DNA of 5,754 nucleotides from NCBI GenBank assembly GCA_014379885.1, contig JACMKW010000632.1:1-5754 (forward strand), written 5' to 3'. Under the pieces are notes generated by a model, which was not told the origin of the DNA, searched no databases, and saw only the letters and a list, made by a program, of their open reading frames with translations. Below, piece after piece: positions 1 to 5,754 of the stretch. Position 1 is the first letter of the stretch. Each line of letters opens with the position of its first letter. The position numbers and the translations under genes are program-made. The DNA is from Rhizobacter sp. (GTDB lineage Bacteria > Pseudomonadota > Gammaproteobacteria > Burkholderiales > Burkholderiaceae).

Positions 1-1463
1 CTGACCACCACCGCACTCGCGCGTGCCAGGCCGGCGGCCATCAGGCTTTGCAGGCGGGCGGCGTCGCCGAACACCACGCTCTGGCCGGCGGCGGCGGCCT
101 GGCGCACACGGTCGGGGTCGAGGTCGAGTGCCATGTAGGGAATGTGTTCGCCGTCGAGGAGGCGTGCCAGGTTCTGGCCGCTGCGGCCGTAACCGGCAAT
201 GATGATGTGCGCCTCGGTGTTGATGGCGCGTTTGGCGATGCTGGTCATGGCCACCGACTGCATCATCCAGTCGTTGGCACTCAGGCGCATCACGATGCGG
301 TTGCTGTACATCACGATGAACGGTGTGGCCAGCATCGACAACACCATGCTGGCGAGCACCGGGCTTTGCAAATACGCCGGAATCAGCTTTTCCTGGGTGG
401 CCAGTGTCAGCAACACGAAGCCGAACTCGCCGGCCTGGGCGAGGTAGAGGCCGGTTCGCAGCGCCACGCCCGGGGCGGCGCCGAAACCCCTGGCCAGCGC
501 CGCCACCAGCACAAACTTGAACAGCACCGGCAGCACGCTCAGCAGCAGCACCAGCGGCCATTGGGCCAGGATGATCTCGCCGTCGAGCTTCATGCCGATG
601 GTGATGAAGAATAATCCCAGCAGCACATCGTGGAAGGGCCGGATGTCGGTCTCCACCTGGTGCTTGTATTCGGTCTCGGCGATCAGCATGCCGGCCACAA
701 ACGCACCCAGCGCGAGCGACAGGCCGGCGTGTTCGGTGAGCCACGACAGGCCCAGCGTCACCAACAGCAGGTTGAGGATGAACAACTCTTCGCTCTTGCG
801 GCGAGCCACCAACGTGAGCCACCAACGCATCACCCGCTGGCCACCGACCAACAGCACGGTGAGCAAGGCGCCGGCCTTGAGGGCAGCGAACGCAAGCTCA
901 CTGGCCAGTTTTTCGGGTGACGAACCGAGGGCCGGGATCAGCACCAGCAGCGGCACCACGGCCAAGTCTTGAAACAGCAGCACGCCCATCACGCGGCGGC
1001 CATGTTCACTCTCCAGCTCCAACCGTTCGGCCATCAGCTTCACGATGATGGCCGTGCTGCTCATTGCCAGCGCGCCACCCAGGGCCACGGCGCTCTGCCA
1101 CCCCAGGCCCCAGCCACGGCCCGCCAGGCTGAAGGCCCAGGCCAACAAGGCATTGCCCAGCACCGCGAGCACGATGGTCAGTGCCACTTGGCTCAGGCCG
1201 AGGCCGAACACCAGCTTGCGCATGCTCTTGAGCTTGGGCAGGTTGAATTCGAGCCCGATGACGAACATCAGGAACACCACGCCGAACTCGGCCAGGTAGG
1301 TGATGCCGGCCGAGCCCTTGGCCAACGCCAGTGCGTTGGGGCCGATCAGCACACCCACCGCGAGGTAGCCCAACATGGGCGGTAGCCGCAGCGAGCGGCA
1401 CACCACCACGCCGGCCACCGCGGCGACGAGGTAGAGCAGAACGAGTTCGAGGGTGGAGGCCAT
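1..1463 (-). CDS. Kef-type monovalent cation:proton antiporter (CPA2 family), 3' end cut by window edge
   Basis: An inner-membrane antiporter of the CPA2/Kef family, predicted to exchange K+ (or Na+) for protons in pH and cation homeostasis. The reading frame runs open from ATG at 1463-1461 to the left edge: 487 complete codons and no stop. About a dozen hydrophobic segments fill residues 5-390. Residues 164-171 read FQDLAVVP, the conserved QD motif of the ion path (Q165, D166). Residues 262-290 (AETEYKH, then a DIRPF loop, then LLGLFFITIG) match the loop and helix typical of KefB/KefC. Residues 341-350 read LAQAGEFGFV, also a family signature. From residue 419 an RCK_N/TrkA-N Rossmann domain begins, with GYGRSG at 424-429 and acidic D447/D449 ending the second strand; it is truncated here. 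No clear Shine-Dalgarno sequence precedes the start, but no better in-frame start is visible. It is divergent from kdsD. The ion and any glutathione gating cannot be decided from sequence, so no gene symbol is given. Confidence 0.93.
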   Translation of the reverse strand, partial: MASTLELVLLYLVAAVAGVVVCRSLRLPPMLGYLAVGVLIGPNALALAKGSAGITYLAEFGVVFLMFVIGLEFNLPKLKSMRKLVFGLGLSQVALTIVLAVLGNALLAWAFSLAGRGWGLGWQSAVALGGALAMSSTAIIVKLMAERLELESEHGRRVMGVLLFQDLAVVPLLVLIPALGSSPEKLASELAFAALKAGALLTVLLVGGQRVMRWWLTLVARRKSEELFILNLLLVTLGLSWLTEHAGLSLALGAFVAGMLIAETEYKHQVETDIRPFHDVLLGLFFITIGMKLDGEIILAQWPLVLLLSVLPVLFKFVLVAALARGFGAAPGVALRTGLYLAQAGEFGFVLLTLATQEKLIPAYLQSPVLASMVLSMLATPFIVMYSNRIVMRLSANDWMMQSVAMTSIAKRAINTEAHIIIAGYGRSGQNLARLLDGEHIPYMALDLDPDRVRQAAAAGQSVVFGDAARLQSLMAAGLARASAVVV

Positions 1464-1506
1464 GCGATGACTCGGGAGAGCAGCGCGTTCGCGCAAGCTG
1501 CGTGCC

Positions 1507-1512
1507 TACAAT
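1507..1512 (+). promoter_or_regulatory. Probable -10 element of the kdsD operon promoter
   Basis: TACAAT lies in the 94-base gap between the divergent antiporter and kdsD and differs from the sigma-70 consensus TATAAT at one position. Transcription would begin near 1519, leaving a leader of about 40 bases before the GTG of kdsD. No good -35 box is found at 16-18 bases upstream; that stretch is GC-rich. The call rests on the -10 match and its location only. Confidence 0.4.
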
Positions 1513-1557
1513 CGCCGCATCCTACTGGACGACCCCCTTCGCGGGGCGATCTGCGCA

Positions 1558-2559
1558 GTGTCTGCCAAAGCCACCAATGCCCCCCCCTTCGATGCCGAGC
1601 GTGCGCTGCAACTTGCGCGCGATACCTTCGACATTGAAGCTCAGGCCCTGCTGGGTTTGAAGGCACGCCAGGGCCCCGAGTTCGCCGCTGCGGTGAAAGC
1701 CATGCTGGGCTGCAAGGGCCGTGTGGTGGTGATGGGCATGGGCAAGAGCGGCCATGTGGGCCGCAAGATTGCCGCCACGCTCGCGTCGACCGGCACACCG
1801 GCGATGTTTGTGCACCCCGCTGAAGCGAGCCACGGTGACCTGGGCATGGTGGCGCCGGGTGATGTGGTGCTGGCCATCTCCAACTCGGGCGAGGTCGACG
1901 AACTCACCGCCATCCTGCCCGCACTCAAACGTGTGGGCATCACGCTGGTGGCGATGACGGGGCAGCCCGAATCCACCCTGGCCCAGCATGCTGACATTGC
2001 GCTCAACAGCGCGGTCGACCAGGAAGCCTGCCCGCTCAACCTCGCACCCACCGCGAGCACGACCGCCCAGATGGCGCTTGGCGATGCGCTGGCCGTAGCG
2101 CTGCTCGATGCACGCGGTTTTCGCGAAGATGATTTCGCGCGCTCGCACCCGGGCGGCAGCCTGGGCCGCAAGCTGCTCACCCATGTGCACGACCTGATGC
2201 GCACTGGTGATTCGCTGCCACGCGTTAGCCCCGACACCACGTTCACCGAGGTCATGCGGGAGATGAGTGCCAAGAGCCTGGGCGCGGCCATCGTCACCGA
2301 CGACGGCGGCCGGGTGCTCGGCATCTTCACCGACGGTGACCTGCGGCGCTGCATTGAACAGGGGCGCGACCTGCGTGGCCTCATGGCGCACGAAGTGATG
2401 CACCGCAAGCCGCGCACCGTGCGGCCGAATGCACTTGCCGTCGAAGCCGCCGACCTGATGGAAGAAGCGCGCATCACACTCGTGCTGGTGGTCGACGAAG
2501 CCGGCACCTTGGTCGGCGCGCTGAGCTTCAACGACCTGATGCGCGCCAAGGTCATCTGA
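1558..2559 (+). CDS. kdsD: D-arabinose 5-phosphate isomerase (KpsF/GutQ family)
   Basis: Cytoplasmic enzyme interconverting D-ribulose 5-phosphate and D-arabinose 5-phosphate, the first step toward KDO for the LPS inner core. The product is 333 residues, close to E. coli KdsD (328). A SIS sugar-isomerase domain spans about residues 35-190: GMGKSGHVGRK at 60-70, HPAEASHGDLGM at 86-97, SNSGE at 108-112 and ARSHPGG at 194-200. K63, E115, E156 and H197 correspond, with a constant offset of four, to the E. coli residues K59, E111, E152 and H193 implicated in catalysis. Two CBS domains follow at about 209-264 and 280-330. The start is a GTG at 1558; no ATG lies in frame nearby. The only Shine-Dalgarno-like run is GGGG at 1543-1546, a weak match at long spacing. 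The stop overlaps the kdsC start (TGATG), indicating coupling. The neighbourhood favours the biosynthetic KdsD role over the capsule (KpsF) or glucitol (GutQ) paralogues. Confidence 0.95.
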   Translation: MSAKATNAPPFDAERALQLARDTFDIEAQALLGLKARQGPEFAAAVKAMLGCKGRVVVMGMGKSGHVGRKIAATLASTGTPAMFVHPAEASHGDLGMVAPGDVVLAISNSGEVDELTAILPALKRVGITLVAMTGQPESTLAQHADIALNSAVDQEACPLNLAPTASTTAQMALGDALAVALLDARGFREDDFARSHPGGSLGRKLLTHVHDLMRTGDSLPRVSPDTTFTEVMREMSAKSLGAAIVTDDGGRVLGIFTDGDLRRCIEQGRDLRGLMAHEVMHRKPRTVRPNALAVEAADLMEEARITLVLVVDEAGTLVGALSFNDLMRAKVI

Positions 2560-3143
2560 TGCGCCAAATCACCCCGGTGCTTCAGTTCACGCCTGAGCTG
2601 CTGCTGCAGGCGCAGGCGGTGCGAGCCGCCATCTTCGACGTCGACGGTGTGCTCACCGATGGCCGCATCTACATCAGCGAACGCGGTGAAGAGTTCAAGG
2701 CCTTCAACACGCTCGACGGCCATGGTCTGAAGCTGCTGGCGCAGGGCGGCATCACCCCCATCGTCATCACCGGCCGCGACTCGCCGGCCGTGCGGCGGCG
2801 TGTGGCCGACCTGGGCATCGTGCACGCGGTGTACGGTGTACACGACAAGCTGGCTGCGGCCGAGGCGCTGCTTGCGCCACTGCAACTTGCTTGGGAGCAA
2901 CTCGCCGCGATGGGCGACGACTGGCCCGACCTGCCTTTGATGGCGCGCGCGGGCTTTGCGTGCGCGCCGGCCAACGCGCACACCGAAGTCCGTGCCCTGG
3001 CCCACCATGTGACCACGGCAGCTGGTGGCCACGGCGCGGCACGCGAATGCTGCGATCTGTTGCTCACCGCCGCAGGGCGTTACGCCACGCTGCTGCAAGG
3101 GCACCTCACGACGCTCGACACCGCGCGCGATGGACGTCCCTGA
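2559..3143 (+). CDS. kdsC: 3-deoxy-D-manno-octulosonate 8-phosphate phosphatase (HAD superfamily)
   Basis: Cytoplasmic Mg2+-dependent phosphatase that hydrolyses KDO 8-phosphate to KDO and phosphate in the LPS core pathway. The product is 194 residues (E. coli KdsC 188), a cap-less C0-type HAD protein, which in characterised homologues works as a tetramer. HAD motif I is FDVDGVLTDG at 26-35, with D27 the expected nucleophile and D29 the acid/base. Motif II is ITGRDS at 70-75 (T71, R73). Motif III is K97, in VHDK. Motif IV is GDDWPDLP at 119-126 (D120, D121, D124). The C-terminal GGHGAARECCDLLL (156-169) matches the glycine-rich tail that closes on the active site in KdsC enzymes. The ATG at 2559 overlaps the kdsD stop by one base and is preceded by AAGG at 2548-2551 with 7-base spacing. 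The 3' end overlaps lptC by 14 bases. All key residues are present. Confidence 0.95.
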   Translation: MRQITPVLQFTPELLLQAQAVRAAIFDVDGVLTDGRIYISERGEEFKAFNTLDGHGLKLLAQGGITPIVITGRDSPAVRRRVADLGIVHAVYGVHDKLAAAEALLAPLQLAWEQLAAMGDDWPDLPLMARAGFACAPANAHTEVRALAHHVTTAAGGHGAARECCDLLLTAAGRYATLLQGHLTTLDTARDGRP

Positions 3144-3822
3144 AGTTCTGGCGCTGAACGACGCGGCGACCCTCGACCCGCCGCCCGCACCCTCGCTGAA
3201 CCATGGGGTGGCGCAGCCGTGGCGTTGGCGCTTGCTCGAAATGGTGTCGTCCTACCTGCCGCTGTTGTTGATGATGTTGCTCGCACTGGGCACTTGGTGG
3301 CTGGTGAAGAACACGCCGCTGGCTGGCGAGGCGCGTGCCGCCACACCACTGCGCCACGAGCCCGACTACGAGATGCGCAACTTCGCGGTCCAGCGCTTCA
3401 CGCCGCTTGGGCCTCTGCGCGCGCAGATCGAGGGCGACGCCATGCGCCACTACCCTGACACCGACACGCTGGAGATCGACAACGTGCGGCTGCGCGCCGT
3501 CGGTCCCGATGGACGCGTCACCATCGCCACCGCGCGCCGTGCCATCTCGAACGGCGCTGCCACCGAGCTGCAACTGCTGGGCGGCGCCGAGATCGTGCGT
3601 GAAGCCACGGCGACCGATGCGGCCATCAACTTCCGCGGCGAATTCCTGCATGCTTTTCTCGACACCGAGCGGGTGCGGTCGCACCTGCCGGTAACGGTGA
3701 CGCGCGGCGCCACCCAGGTGCAGGCCGACGGCATGGAGTACAGCCACCTCGACCGCCTGATCCAGTTCAGCGGGCGCATGCGCGCCAGCTTTCTGCCCAA
3801 GGGCATGGCGGTGCCCCCATGA
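3130..3822 (+). CDS. lptC: LPS export ABC transporter periplasmic protein LptC
   Basis: Bitopic inner-membrane protein whose periplasmic beta-jellyroll accepts LPS from LptBFG and hands it to LptA. The product is 230 residues from ATG 3130. Residues 1-35 form a proline/alanine-rich, presumably cytoplasmic tail; about 42-60 are one strongly hydrophobic helix (PLLLMMLLALGTWWLV); the rest is periplasmic. Family-like features are the PDYEMRNFAVQRF segment (78-90) just after the membrane anchor, repeated short strands through 95-190, and a final ADGMEYSHLDRLIQFSG block (199-215). The frame stays open upstream to 3025, but that part lies inside the kdsC C-terminal coding region and looks unlike LptC, so 3130 is preferred. 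No Shine-Dalgarno sequence precedes it; coupling to kdsC translation through the 14-base overlap is likely. An internal ATG at 3241 (residue 38) would give a shorter protein of more usual length and cannot be excluded. Position directly after kdsD-kdsC supports the call. Confidence 0.9.
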   Translation: MDVPEVLALNDAATLDPPPAPSLNHGVAQPWRWRLLEMVSSYLPLLLMMLLALGTWWLVKNTPLAGEARAATPLRHEPDYEMRNFAVQRFTPLGPLRAQIEGDAMRHYPDTDTLEIDNVRLRAVGPDGRVTIATARRAISNGAATELQLLGGAEIVREATATDAAINFRGEFLHAFLDTERVRSHLPVTVTRGATQVQADGMEYSHLDRLIQFSGRMRASFLPKGMAVPP

Positions 3823-3866
3823 GCGCGCCGGGCCGCCCCAAGAGCGAATACCGGAATGCGCAGCAT

Positions 3867-3871
3867 GAAGG
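3867..3871 (+). promoter_or_regulatory. Ribosome binding site deciding the SDR start
   Basis: GAAGG sits 7 bases before the ATG at 3879, a good Shine-Dalgarno position. The alternative in-frame ATG at 3819, overlapping the lptC stop as ATGA, has no purine-rich site at suitable spacing. It would add 20 residues unlike an SDR in front of the first beta strand. The site therefore favours 3879. Confidence 0.7.
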
Positions 3872-3878
3872 TACCCTC

Positions 3879-4652
3879 ATGAGCCCGTTGGTTTTCATCA
3901 CCGGCGCGTCCAGCGGCATCGGTCAGGCGCTCGCCGCGCGCTTCTACCGCGCCGGCTACCGCCTGGCGCTGGTGGCGCGCCGTGCCGGAGAGGTGCAGGC
4001 CTGGGCCCAGGCGCAGGGCTTGGAGGCATCGCGCTACGCCGTCTACGGCGCCGATGTGCGCGACATCGCCAGCATCACCGCCGCCGGTCGTGCCTGCACC
4101 GAGGCTCAGGGCCTGCCCGACGTGGTAATCGCCAACGCCGGCATCAGCATCGGCATCGACACGGCAGTGCCGAGCGACCTCGAGGTCATGCGCGCCACCT
4201 ACGAGACCAACAACATCGGCATGGCCGCAACCTTCCAACCCTTTGTTGCCGCGATGCGCACCCGCCGCGCGGGCACGCTGGTGGGCATCGCCAGCGTGGC
4301 CGGCATCCGCGGCCTGCCCGGGCACGGTGCCTACTGCGCTAGCAAGGCGGCCGTCATCAGCTACTGCGAAACGCTGCGCGGCGAGCTGCGCAACGATGGG
4401 GTGAGGGTCGTGACCATCGTGCCCGGCTACGTGGCCACACCACTGACCAGCCAGAACCGCTACAGCATGCCGTTCCTGATGCAGCCCGACGCGTTTGCCG
4501 ACAAATCGTTCGCCGCCATCACTGCGGGCGTGAGCTACCGCGTGATCCCGTGGCAGATGGGGGTGGTGGCCAAGCTCATGCGCCTCTTGCCCAACGCACT
4601 GTTCGACCGCGTGCTGGCCGGTCGCCCGCGAAAGCTCCGCCAGGGCGAGTGA
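3879..4652 (+). CDS. SDR family NAD(P)-dependent oxidoreductase
   Basis: Classical short-chain dehydrogenase/reductase, 257 residues, the usual length for the family. A Rossmann fold begins at once: LVFITGASSGIG (4-15) is the cofactor glycine motif. ARR at 33-35 after the second strand suggests NADP(H) preference. DV at 59-60 contacts adenine, and NAG is at 86-88. The catalytic tetrad is readable as N111 (TNNIG), S139 (ASVAG), Y152 and K156 (YCASK). PGYVATPL at 182-189 is the usual motif after strand six. The C-terminal part (about 195-250) carries PFLM and a PWQM stretch followed by leucine- and arginine-rich sequence, seen in DltE/YqjQ-like SDRs. The substrate is unknown. It lies 56 bases after lptC on the same strand and may be cotranscribed, but nothing in the sequence ties it to LPS chemistry. 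Start chosen from the GAAGG site and the SDR N-terminus. Confidence 0.92.
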   Translation: MSPLVFITGASSGIGQALAARFYRAGYRLALVARRAGEVQAWAQAQGLEASRYAVYGADVRDIASITAAGRACTEAQGLPDVVIANAGISIGIDTAVPSDLEVMRATYETNNIGMAATFQPFVAAMRTRRAGTLVGIASVAGIRGLPGHGAYCASKAAVISYCETLRGELRNDGVRVVTIVPGYVATPLTSQNRYSMPFLMQPDAFADKSFAAITAGVSYRVIPWQMGVVAKLMRLLPNALFDRVLAGRPRKLRQGE

Positions 4653-4718
4653 AGGCATTTCAACCCTGTTGCCGGGTTTGCGCCGTAGAAGAGGCATCAC
4701 AGTTTTCACGGAGCTCTC

Positions 4719-5579
4719 ATGCGATCAGCCTTGATCATGTTCACCTTGGCCGCCGCTTTGCTGCTGGGTGCCTGCGGCCAGAAGCGCCAGACCGAAGCGT
4801 CCGCAGCCCGGGAGCAGAAGGCGGCGGCACCCGCTTTGTATGCCGATGCCAGGAGATCGGGTGTGGCGGCCGAAGCCGCGGCGCCGGATGCCGCCCCGTC
4901 GCTGCGCCGCTACCTGGCGGTGAGGCACGACCTGCAGATCCAGACCGAGCCCGAAACGGTCGAGACGGCCTGGCGCACCGCCAATGAGGCCTGCGCAACC
5001 ATGGGCTGTGATGTGCTGGCCTCCACCTTGACACGAGATGACCAGCGCCGCCCCGCCCAAGCCCAGCTCGAAGCCCGCGTGCCGCCCGACAAGCTGGAGG
5101 CTTTTCTCAAACAGGTGAGTGCGCTGGGCAGCGTGGGTCAGCACAACAAGACCGCCGAAGACAAGACCGACGAGGTCATCGACACCGAAGCGCGCCTGAA
5201 AAACATGGGCGAGTTCCGCGACAACCTGCGCCGCCTCATGGCCACGCCGGGCGCCAAGCTCAAAGACCTGATCGAGGTCGAACGCGAACTGGTGCGCGTG
5301 CAAAGCGAGCTCGACAGCCTGGCCTCGCGCCGCAAGGCCCTGGCCGGCCAGACCGACAAGGTGCACGTCACGCTGAGCTTCGTGGCCCGCGCTTCGGTGC
5401 TCGAAACCGGGGTGTGGTCACCCGTCAGCGACGCTGTCACGGGCGCCGGCCGCCAGCTCGCCCAGAGTCTGGCGGGCTTGATCAGCTTTGTCGTGGTGGT
5501 GGTGCCCTGGGGTTTGCTGCTGGCCCTGTTGGGTTGGGGCGTGCGGGCTGTGTGGAGGCGCCGCCAGCGCAAGGCTTGA
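4719..5579 (+). CDS. DUF4349 domain-containing lipoprotein
   Basis: Predicted membrane-anchored periplasmic protein of unknown function, 286 residues. A type II signal peptide covers residues 1-18, with lipobox LGAC at 16-19 (C19 lipidated, G20 next). An alanine-rich linker (25-60) follows. The DUF4349-like domain starts near RRYLAVRHDLQIQTE (63-77) and continues through a globular part with ARVPPDKLEAFLKQVSALG (119-137), resembling the family's PxxxLxxFLxxLxxLG pattern. A charged coiled coil fills about 155-210 (DEVIDTEARL to RKALAG), then the strand VHVTLSF (215-221). A transmembrane helix spans about 254-276, ending in the basic tail WRRRQRKA. The ATG is preceded by ACGGAG at 4708-4713, spacing 5. 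It lies 66 bases downstream of the SDR gene, on the same strand. The family name is from pattern recognition and not a profile search; function in this organism cannot be inferred. Confidence 0.85.
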   Translation: MRSALIMFTLAAALLLGACGQKRQTEASAAREQKAAAPALYADARRSGVAAEAAAPDAAPSLRRYLAVRHDLQIQTEPETVETAWRTANEACATMGCDVLASTLTRDDQRRPAQAQLEARVPPDKLEAFLKQVSALGSVGQHNKTAEDKTDEVIDTEARLKNMGEFRDNLRRLMATPGAKLKDLIEVERELVRVQSELDSLASRRKALAGQTDKVHVTLSFVARASVLETGVWSPVSDAVTGAGRQLAQSLAGLISFVVVVVPWGLLLALLGWGVRAVWRRRQRKA

Positions 5580-5596
5580 GAAACAAACAAGGCATG

Positions 5597-5630
5597 AAAA
5601 AAGCGGTGGGTGCTTGCGCACTCACCGCTT
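5597..5630 (-). terminator. Rho-independent terminator, probably bidirectional
   Basis: Two 13-base arms (5601-5613 and 5618-5630) flank a 4-base loop; 12 pairs are Watson-Crick. The remaining pair is G-U read on the plus strand and A-C on the minus strand. On the minus strand the stem ends in a run of six T (complement of A at 5597-5602), a textbook terminator for the glycine-rich protein gene. On the plus strand it begins 17-21 bases after the DUF4349 gene stop and is followed by a weaker T-rich stretch (CTTCTTGCTT), so it may serve that gene too. Confidence 0.85.
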
Positions 5631-5636
5631 CTTGCT

Positions 5637-5662
5637 TGAGCCTGCTTACACGAAGCGGCTCA
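5637..5662. repeat. Second imperfect inverted repeat (hairpin) next to the terminator
   Basis: TGAGCC at 5637-5642 pairs with GGCTCA at 5657-5662, and GCTT at 5644-5647 pairs with AAGC at 5653-5656. This gives ten pairs with one bulged T at 5643 and a 5-base loop. In the minus-strand transcript it lies 11 bases after the stop codon of the glycine-rich protein gene and just before the main terminator. It has no T run of its own, so it may be a 3' stabilising structure or part of a compound terminator. Confidence 0.5.
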
Positions 5663-5673
5663 GTGCGAAGGCT

Positions 5674-5754
5674 TCAGTAGCCGCCGCGGCCACCGCCGCT
5701 GCTGCCACCACCGCCGTAGCCGCCGCCACCACCGGAGCGGCCACCGCCACCACC
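5674..5754 (-). CDS. C-terminal tail of a glycine-rich, probably RRM-type RNA-binding protein (5' part outside window)
   Basis: The frame is open from the right edge to TGA at 5676-5674 and encodes 26 residues. These are runs of three to five glycines split by RS, Y, SS, R and a final Y; the tail ends RGGY. Such Gly/Tyr/Arg/Ser tails are typical of small bacterial cold-inducible RNA-binding proteins with one RRM (RNP-1) domain, common in Burkholderiales and cyanobacteria. In those proteins the tail is disordered and aids nucleic acid contact. The RRM itself would lie beyond the window, so that part of the call is inference. A strong minus-strand terminator starts 44 bases after the stop, supporting a real gene end here. 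Other glycine-rich proteins remain possible. Confidence 0.7.
   Translation of the reverse strand, partial: GGGGGRSGGGGGYGGGGSSGGGRGGY

Noticed and set aside
48..1385. Several plus-strand open frames in the first 1.4 kb
   Set aside because: The minus strand reads as one uninterrupted 487-codon membrane antiporter with an RCK domain; the plus-strand frames are Gln/His-rich or Arg/Pro-rich shadows without family features.
1641..3104. Very long open frame (487 codons) on the minus strand opposite kdsD and kdsC
   Set aside because: It lies antisense to two genes with complete catalytic motifs, crosses their boundary and shows no recognisable domain. Long antisense frames are expected from the codon bias of GC-rich genes.
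3025..3129. Upstream extension of the lptC frame by 35 codons
   Set aside because: It overlaps the C-terminal coding region of kdsC by more than 100 bases and encodes a Cys/Arg/Ser-rich stretch unlike LptC.
3450..4709. 419-codon minus-strand open frame opposite lptC and the SDR gene
   Set aside because: It spans the junction of two well-supported plus-strand genes, is rich in His/Gly/Ala as expected for a shadow, and has no motif of its own.
4653..4718. Possible separate promoter for the DUF4349 gene (TTGCCG at 4669-4674)
   Set aside because: No -10-like hexamer lies 16-18 bases downstream; the nearest candidates (GTAGAA, TAGAAG) are about 10 bases away. Read-through from upstream is equally possible.
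5677..5754. GGC/GGT-rich tandem repeat as a possible DNA repeat or CRISPR-like array
   Set aside because: The periodicity is that of glycine codons in one open minus-strand frame ending at a proper stop, with no constant repeat unit or spacers.

Overview
The window is GC-rich, densely packed bacterial DNA. Gene content and protein style point to a betaproteobacterium of the order Burkholderiales, possibly the Rubrivivax/Leptothrix/Methylibium side. That placement is inferred from general knowledge of gene order and not from a search. Six protein genes can be read with good support, plus the last 26 codons of a seventh. No rRNA, tRNA, CRISPR array, insertion sequence or phage gene was seen.

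Layout: (1) Positions 1-1463, minus strand, hold most of a Kef-type monovalent cation:proton antiporter, cut by the left edge inside its nucleotide-binding domain. (2) A 94-base divergent gap carries a probable promoter. (3) A plus-strand run follows: kdsD (1558-2559), kdsC (2559-3143) and lptC (3130-3822). These overlap by 1 and 14 bases, so they almost certainly form one operon. (4) After 56 bases comes a short-chain dehydrogenase/reductase (3879-4652). After a further 66 bases comes a DUF4349-type lipoprotein with a coiled coil and a C-terminal membrane segment (4719-5579). (5) A strong stem-loop terminator (5597-5630) and a second hairpin (5637-5662) separate these from the convergent 3' end of a glycine-rich, probably RRM-type, RNA-binding protein gene (5674-5754, minus strand).

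The kdsD-kdsC-lptC block serves the lipopolysaccharide core. KdsD makes arabinose 5-phosphate from ribulose 5-phosphate. KdsC removes the phosphate from KDO 8-phosphate to release KDO. LptC is the inner-membrane-anchored periplasmic subunit that passes LPS from the LptBFG transporter to LptA. Many beta- and gammaproteobacteria have lptA and lptB directly after lptC. Here that position holds an SDR and a lipoprotein gene, which is the main departure from the textbook arrangement.

The region looks like ordinary chromosomal core with a local variation in gene order. I see no convincing sign of a previously undescribed system. The points most worth a second look are the lptC-SDR junction, the two-anchor topology of the DUF4349 protein, the divergent promoter region and the paired 3' hairpins.
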